Assembly (NCBI GenBank): GCA_041394245.1
Contig: JAWKIR010000003.1
Location: 186,001 to 250,000, forward strand
Length of the DNA: 64,000 nucleotides
From: Acidimicrobiales bacterium
Lineage (GTDB): Bacteria; Actinomycetota; Acidimicrobiia; Acidimicrobiales; Aldehydirespiratoraceae
Direction: 5' to 3'
The position numbers and the translations under genes are program-made. The notes below the pieces were generated by a model. It did not search any database. It was not told the origin of the DNA and was given only the letters and a program-made list of their open reading frames with translations. Below, one piece after another: positions 59,391-64,000 of the stretch. How positions within the stretch are numbered: position 1 is the first letter of the stretch; every line of letters starts with the position of its first letter.

Positions 59391-60825
59391 CGGTGGCGAT
59401 GCCGGCCCCCACGTCGGCGAAGCCGTAGGGCACGACGAGGTGATCGCCCGCGATCATGCTGCCGCAGGAGTAGACGACGTTGGGCACGTAGCCTTCGCGT
59501 TCGTCTTCCCGGGGCGTCAACAGGGGCTCATTCAGGTGCCCGATCACGCGACAGGGGTCGTCGAGGTCGAGCAGCAACGCGCCGAGGCTGTAGCGACGAA
59601 ACGGACCGACCCCGTGGGTGATGACGAGCCACCCCGCGTCGGTCTCGATCGGCGATCCGCAGTTCCCGAGCTGAATGAGTTCCCACGGCTGCTCGGGCTC
59701 CTGGATCTTCGACGTCTCGTGCCACACACGAACATCGGGCGATCGCATCAGGAAGTTGTTCACGTTGTCCTGCCGGCCGAGGGCGACGAACTCGCCGTCG
59801 AGCTTTCGCGGGAACAGGGCGATGCCCTTGTTCTGCGCGGCCCGGCCGCTCAGGGTTGCGATCCGGTAATCGACGAAGTCTTCGGTCTCGATGAGCTGGG
59901 GAAGGATTTGGTGGCCGTCGAACGCGGTGTACGTGCCGTAGTACACGACCGTCCCGTCGTCGTGGACGAACCGGACCAGACGCACATCTTCCATCCCGTG
60001 GCTCTCGGTCGGGCCACCCGGGAAGATCACCCGCTCGGAGATGTCGTTCCCCGGGGGGAACTCGATGCGGTAGTTCGACGACGCGAGCCAATGCAGGATG
60101 TGGCGCGTTTCGAGCGTCATCATGTGATCGACCCCCTCCTCGTCGAGTCGCTGCAGCGCGACCTCCAAGTCCGCCATCGCGAATCGGGGGCCGAGGTCGG
60201 CCATCACCATCCGGGCGTACTCGTTCAACGCCCCCAGCTCGGCCAGCTTCGACTCGAAGAAGTCCTTGTCGTACTCGGCTCCCATTCGCCGACCGGTTTC
60301 GGCATGTCGACTGCTGCGATCGACGGTGATGCCCATGTCGGCATCGATCACGCCCGAGCGGAACTCGATCGAAGAGATGTGGCCCTCACCGATCGCCCGC
60401 AGGCTCATGACGAAGCGCGTCTCGCCCGCGGCGAGCCCCGATTGATCAGGGGCGGCGACCATCGAGGGGTTGCCGAGGGCGGCCGCCTCGATCGAGTACT
60501 CGTGGGTGAAGTACGCCCCGAGCAGGAGTCTCCGCTCGGCCGAGAGATCGTCGGCGAGCTCGACCCGCCGGGCGACGAGCTCGAAGTTGGTGTGGAGCAC
60601 CGCATCGAGATCTCGGTGACGACCGTCGAAGTCCTCGCGCACCGCCGCGAGCGTCGTGTGGACCACCGACTCGTCCATCGCCAGGATTCGCCGTACGACG
60701 ACCTCGATGCGCGACGTCCCGTCGGGGAAGACCTCTTCTCCCGGAAGGAAGGGCTTTGCGATCACACGGCGGGCGTCGGGAACCAGGCGCACATCGGCGC
60801 AGCGCTCGATGGGGAGAACACTCAT
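59350..60825 (-). CDS. GH130-family mannoside phosphorylase/hydrolase
   Basis: The 491-residue product has the five-bladed propeller family pattern: PGGPTESHGMEDVRLVRFVH, VVYYGTYTAFDGHQILPQLI, ALFPRKLDGEFVALGRQDN, LIQLGNCGSPIETDAGWLVI, and VVYSCGSMIAGDHLVVPYGF. GH130 enzymes cleave beta-1,2- or beta-1,4-mannosides, often with phosphate; the N-terminal 150-residue helical extension marks the long subfamily. No signal peptide. GGGAGAT precedes the ATG. Companion of the GT4 and GH5-like genes. Confidence 0.85.
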   Translation of the reverse strand: MSVLPIERCADVRLVPDARRVIAKPFLPGEEVFPDGTSRIEVVVRRILAMDESVVHTTLAAVREDFDGRHRDLDAVLHTNFELVARRVELADDLSAERRLLLGAYFTHEYSIEAAALGNPSMVAAPDQSGLAAGETRFVMSLRAIGEGHISSIEFRSGVIDADMGITVDRSSRHAETGRRMGAEYDKDFFESKLAELGALNEYARMVMADLGPRFAMADLEVALQRLDEEGVDHMMTLETRHILHWLASSNYRIEFPPGNDISERVIFPGGPTESHGMEDVRLVRFVHDDGTVVYYGTYTAFDGHQILPQLIETEDFVDYRIATLSGRAAQNKGIALFPRKLDGEFVALGRQDNVNNFLMRSPDVRVWHETSKIQEPEQPWELIQLGNCGSPIETDAGWLVITHGVGPFRRYSLGALLLDLDDPCRVIGHLNEPLLTPREDEREGYVPNVVYSCGSMIAGDHLVVPYGFADVGAGIATVRLDELLGRLAQH

Positions 60826-60902
60826 GAGCGGATCTCCCTGGGCAGTCGATTCGGTGATCTGCCGCGCCAGCGGCAGATCACCCAACCGTACCGCCTTCGA
60901 CG

Positions 60903-62237
60903 TCAGCTCGGCAGCGAGGCAGAGGCGGCGAAGCGGCCGAAGCCCTCGCCGTAGCCCGACGAACCGTGCTCCTCGACATCGAGACCGGCCAACTCCTCCG
61001 CCTCCGACACCCGCAGACCGCCGAATGCCTTCAACGCCGCGAAGAGGGCGAACGACGTGATCGAGACCCACAGGAGGATGGCCAACACGCCGAGCACCTG
61101 GGTGACCAGCTGATCGGTGTTGCCCCCGTAGAAGAGACCCTTCTGCCAGAAGCCCTCGGCATCGCTCCGGGCGAACAGGCCGACACAGATCGTGCCGAAC
61201 GCGCCGCACACCCCGTGAACCGAGATGGCACCGACCGGGTCGTCGATCTTCATGACGTTGTCGAAGAACGACACGGCGAGGACCACGAGCACACCGGCGA
61301 CGCCGCCGATGACCAGTGCGGCCTGCGGCGTCACCGCGGCACACCCTGCGGTGATCGCGACGAGCCCCGCGAGCAGACCGTTGCCGGTCATGCCCACATC
61401 GGGCTTCCCCGTCCGGATCCAGATCGTGATCATGGCCGTGATGGCACCCATCGCACCGGCCGCCGTGGTGGTGACGGCGATGCCACCGATCGCCCCGTCG
61501 GCCGCCAACTCCGAGCCGGGGTTGAAGCCGTACCAGCCGACCAGCAGCACGAAACAGCCGAGGATCGCGTAGGGGATGCTGTGTCCGGGGATCGCCTGGA
61601 GCCGACCCTCGCTGTCGTAGCGCCCGAGGCGCGGGCCAAGGGCCCGGGCCCCCCAGAACGCCGCGCAGCCACCGACCATGTGAACGATGCTCGACCCGGC
61701 GAAGTCGTGGTAGATGCCGGGCAGGCCGACGCCCTGGTACAGCCAGCCACCGCCCCACTGCCAGCGCACCACCACCGGATAGATGAAGAGGCTGATCACG
61801 AAGCTGTAGACGAGGTACGCCCGGAACTTGGTTCGTTCCGCCGTGGCGCCCGACACGATCGTCGCCGCCGTGGCCGCGAACGCCACCTGGAACATGAAGA
61901 AGACCGGCACGGTCAGTGTCCCGTAGGTGAACGCCCCCTCCCCCAGGAAGAAGCCCTTCGCTCCGAAGAACTTGCCGAACCCGTCGAGACTGCCACCGAA
62001 CGCGATGGCGAAGCCGAGCGCCAGGAAGGCCACGGCACCGACACAGAAGTCCATGAGGTTCTTCATGAAGATGTTGGCGACGCTCTTCGCCCGGGTGAGC
62101 CCGGCCTCCACGAGCGCGAAACCCGCCTGCATCAAGATGACGAGCACTGCCGCCACCAGGACCCAGACGTTGTCGAGGTTCGCCTGCACGTCCTCTATCG
62201 AGACCTGGGCGAACGCCGCGGTCGAGATGACTGCCAT
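60903..62237 (-). CDS. amt: Ammonium transporter (Amt/MEP)
   Basis: The 444-residue, about 11-helix protein has Amt features: VLVILMQAGFALVEAGLTRA, DFAGSSIVHMVGGCAAFWGA (with the pore His), FNPGSELAADGAIGGIAVTT, and VHGVCGAFGTICVGLFA (second pore His). It brings in ammonium for the glutamine synthetases at 26-28 kb. The N-terminal AFAQVS may include a cleavable signal. No glnK follows in this window. AGGGAA precedes the ATG. The leader contains two hairpins. Confidence 0.95.
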   Translation of the reverse strand: MAVISTAAFAQVSIEDVQANLDNVWVLVAAVLVILMQAGFALVEAGLTRAKSVANIFMKNLMDFCVGAVAFLALGFAIAFGGSLDGFGKFFGAKGFFLGEGAFTYGTLTVPVFFMFQVAFAATAATIVSGATAERTKFRAYLVYSFVISLFIYPVVVRWQWGGGWLYQGVGLPGIYHDFAGSSIVHMVGGCAAFWGARALGPRLGRYDSEGRLQAIPGHSIPYAILGCFVLLVGWYGFNPGSELAADGAIGGIAVTTTAAGAMGAITAMITIWIRTGKPDVGMTGNGLLAGLVAITAGCAAVTPQAALVIGGVAGVLVVLAVSFFDNVMKIDDPVGAISVHGVCGAFGTICVGLFARSDAEGFWQKGLFYGGNTDQLVTQVLGVLAILLWVSITSFALFAALKAFGGLRVSEAEELAGLDVEEHGSSGYGEGFGRFAASASLPS

Positions 62238-62257
62238 GATTGTTTCCCTGCTTTCGG

Positions 62258-62299
62258 GCACCGATGCGGTGCGACCAATACCCGGCAGGTAGCCGGGTA
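62258..62299 (-). promoter_or_regulatory. Two adjacent hairpins in the ammonium transporter leader
   Basis: GCACCG/CGGTGC around ATG (62258-62272) and TACCCGGC/GCCGGGTA around AGGTA (62279-62299, perfect 8-bp stem). Both lie 20-62 bases upstream of the amt ATG, so they would be in the mRNA leader or promoter. They may control translation or bind a regulator. Confidence 0.4.
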
Positions 62300-62438
62300 C
62301 CTCCGTGCGGTTCCAGCCCCGCTTCACGAAGTGACGCGAACATCGCGCCGGCATGTTTCGGCGGTGTTGCCGAGCAGTGAACGGCGAAAACGCGTTGCCC
62401 GCGGCACCGACGCGGCGTTGCTGGGACACTGTGGAGCC

Positions 62439-63014
62439 ATGGCCCACAAAGAGACCCACCGAACCCACCGGATCGGCTGGCTCCGCGCCGCCGTGTTGGG
62501 GGCCAACGACGGGATCGTGTCGACCGCGAGTCTCGTGATCGGGGTCGCCGCGTCGAGCCGACCTCGGTCGTGAACGAGCCGCGCTGCGGGACGAACCCGA
62601 ACGGGAACTCGAGGAGCTCCGGCGCATCTACCAGGACCGTGGCCTGACCCCGAGCTGGCGCTCGAGGTCGCCGTCGGTCTGACAGCCGCCGATGCCCTGG
62701 GGACTCACGCCCGAGACGAGCTGGGGATCTCCGAGACCACCACGGCCCGCCCGGTCCAGGCCGCGTTCACCTCGGCCGCGACGTTCGCGGCGGGCGCTGC
62801 GCTTCCGCTGTTCGCCGCCGCACTGGCCACCGGCGGGGCGCAGATCGCGATCGTGGCGCTCACCGCGCTGGTGTTCCTCGCCGTGCTGGGGATCGTGGGT
62901 GCCCGGGCCGGTGGCGCGCCCGTCGCTGCGGCTGCGGTGCGGGTGACGTTCTGGGGCGCACTCGCCATGGCGGTCACCGCCGCGATCGGCAGCCTTTTCG
63001 GCGCGGTCGTGTGA
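62439..63014 (+). pseudogene. VIT/CCC1-family transporter pseudogene
   Basis: It starts as a normal VIT protein (HRIGWLRAAVLGANDGIVST, ASLVIGVAAS), but about 45 residues, including the second and third helices with the GAMSMAAGEYVSVSSQ-type signature, are missing at about 62555. The acidic middle (DLGRERAALRDEPERELEEL) continues in the +1 frame to about 62645, where one base is lost, and the end (DPELALEVAVGLTAADALGT, ARDELGISETTTARPVQAAF and C-terminal helices) returns to the first frame, ending at 63012-63014. Frame 0 stops at TGA 62571. Intact members move Fe2+ or Mn2+. Confidence 0.82.
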
Positions 63015-63103
63015 CCGTGGCGTAGGCGTTCGTCTCGTCAATACGACGCGTCGCGTCCGACTGCGCCGGTCGGCGGTCCGGCCGCCCGAACTACGATGCC
63101 CCG

Positions 63104-63862
63104 ATGATCGATCTCTCGGGCAAGGTGTTCGTCATCACCGGCGGCAACGGCGGTATCGGCCTCGGCATGGCGGAAGGAATCGCGATGGCCGGCGGATCGT
63201 TGGCGATCTGGGGTCGCAAGGCCGACAAGAACGCCGAGGCCGTCGCCACCCTGGAGGCCCTCGGCGCCACCGCTCGGTCCTACATCTGCGATGTCGGCGA
63301 CGAGGAGCAGGTGATCGAGACCATGCGGCAGTGCCGTGACGACTTCGGTCGCCTCGACGGCTGCTTCGCCAACGCGGGCCACAGCGGGATCGGCGGCGGC
63401 ATCCTGAACGTGACGCTCGAGGACTGGCGCACGGTCATGCGCATCAACCTCGACGGCGCGTTCGTCACCCTCCGCGAGGCCGCCCGCCACCTCGTCGACC
63501 AGGGCGAGGGCGGAAGCCTCGTCACCGTGTCGTCGACCTCGTCGATCCACGGTGCAGCCGGGAACTACGCCTACGGCACGGGAAAGACCGCCCTCAACGG
63601 TCTGATGCGCGCGCTCGCCGTCGAACTCGCCCGCCACCGCATCCGCGTGAACTCGCTCCTCCCCGGCTGGACCATCACCGAACTCGCCGCCGCTCCCTAC
63701 GAGAACGAACGGTTCCGCGAGGTGACCACCCGTCGCACGCCGGTTCGTCGGTGGGCCGACCCGAGCGAGTTCCGCGAGGTCGGCGCGTTCCTGGCCGACC
63801 CGTCGCAGACGTTCCACACGGGCCAGGAGGTCTGCGTCGACGGCGGCTACACGGTCTTCTAG
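63104..63862 (+). CDS. Short-chain dehydrogenase/reductase
   Basis: The 252-residue classical SDR has the cofactor motif VITGGNGGIGLGMAEG, structural CFANAGHSG (NAG), catalytic Ser in VTVSSTSSIHG and Y-x3-K in YAYGTGKTALNG, then RVNSLLPGWTITEL. It oxidises or reduces a hydroxyl/carbonyl substrate with NAD(P)H; which one is not shown. The stop TAG shares CTAG with the convergent partial gene. Confidence 0.9.
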   Translation: MIDLSGKVFVITGGNGGIGLGMAEGIAMAGGSLAIWGRKADKNAEAVATLEALGATARSYICDVGDEEQVIETMRQCRDDFGRLDGCFANAGHSGIGGGILNVTLEDWRTVMRINLDGAFVTLREAARHLVDQGEGGSLVTVSSTSSIHGAAGNYAYGTGKTALNGLMRALAVELARHRIRVNSLLPGWTITELAAAPYENERFREVTTRRTPVRRWADPSEFREVGAFLADPSQTFHTGQEVCVDGGYTVF

Positions 63863-64000
63863 AGCGCGGCGCGTACCGAGAGGGTCTCGAGCGCCGTACG
63901 GGCGACCTCTCGACCCTTGCCCACCATGTGTTCGGTGAAGAACCGGACATGGTCCTCGTGCTCGTGGAACTGCTGCGGAGTGAGCACGCACGAAAAGACG
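63859..64000 (-). CDS. C-terminal fragment of an unidentified protein
   Basis: The visible last 46 residues, VFSCVLTPQQFHEHEDHVRF then FTEHMVGKGREVARTALETL and SVRAAL, are mostly helical and rich in His and Glu. The gene begins beyond the right edge. I do not recognise the family. Its stop (CTA on the plus strand) overlaps the SDR stop. Confidence 0.6.
   Translation of the reverse strand, partial: VFSCVLTPQQFHEHEDHVRFFTEHMVGKGREVARTALETLSVRAAL

Noticed and set aside
62571..62573. TGA in the VIT gene as a selenocysteine codon
   Set aside because: The conserved VIT sequence just after it is in the +1 frame, and the frame-0 sequence after the TGA is Arg/Gly/Pro-rich and unlike the family until the second frameshift.

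Overview
The window is high-GC (about two thirds G+C by eye) and densely coded, and it carries many actinobacterial hallmarks: a SigR/RsrA pair, a WhiB protein, an F420/Ddn-type oxidoreductase, a GlnR-like regulator, paired ArsA-type ATPases, and a compact Tad secretion locus next to the DEAH helicase usually found beside it. The protein style resembles marine or soil Acidimicrobiia (Ilumatobacter-like). That placement is an inference from remembered family distributions, not from a search. Coding is continuous; the only stretch of more than 300 bases without an intact gene is the start of a small island at about 52.6-53.3 kb.

Layout. 0-11 kb (mostly minus strand): partial ECF sigma factor, HNH endonuclease remnant, acyltransferase, sigR-rsrA, tRNA-Thr(CGT), the coupled MFS-tmk-holB operon, topA, nhaA, and an STAS/RsbW-type partner-switch pair. 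11-20 kb: DEAH/MZB helicase, an HD-GYP gene split by an in-frame TAG, the Tad operon (cpaE-cpaF-tadB-tadC-DUF4244/Flp-tadE), and a HAD-IB hydrolase. 20-25 kb: tRNA-Sec, Ddn-like protein, group 2 sigma factor, nadE. 25-29 kb: nitrogen assimilation, with type II glutamine synthetase divergent from a type I-like enzyme that is translationally coupled to a GlnR-like regulator. 29-41 kb: Hsp20, RND exporter, RidA with a condensed molybdenum hydroxylase, erpA and mrp (Fe-S), GGDEF-EAL. 40.6-44.7 kb: kinase-like gene plus selA and selB, which with the distant tRNA-Sec show that the cell makes selenocysteine. 44.7-52.5 kb: WhiB, BTAD regulator, NfeD, two ArsA ATPases, STAS, receiver protein. 52.5-54.8 kb: tRNA-Pro followed by a 2.1-kb mini-island with two serine-recombinase relics, flanked by about 48-bp direct repeats. 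54.8-60.8 kb: glycan cluster (two GT4 enzymes, a toroid-type protein, GH5-like, GH130). 60.9-64 kb: ammonium transporter, a VIT/CCC1 pseudogene, an SDR, and a partial gene.

The most notable observations are the TAG-interrupted HD-GYP gene inside the Tad neighbourhood, the tRNA-Pro mini-island, the split selenocysteine system with no visible selenoprotein, the VIT pseudogene whose TGA could be mistaken for selenocysteine, and the condensed xanthine-dehydrogenase-like fusion.
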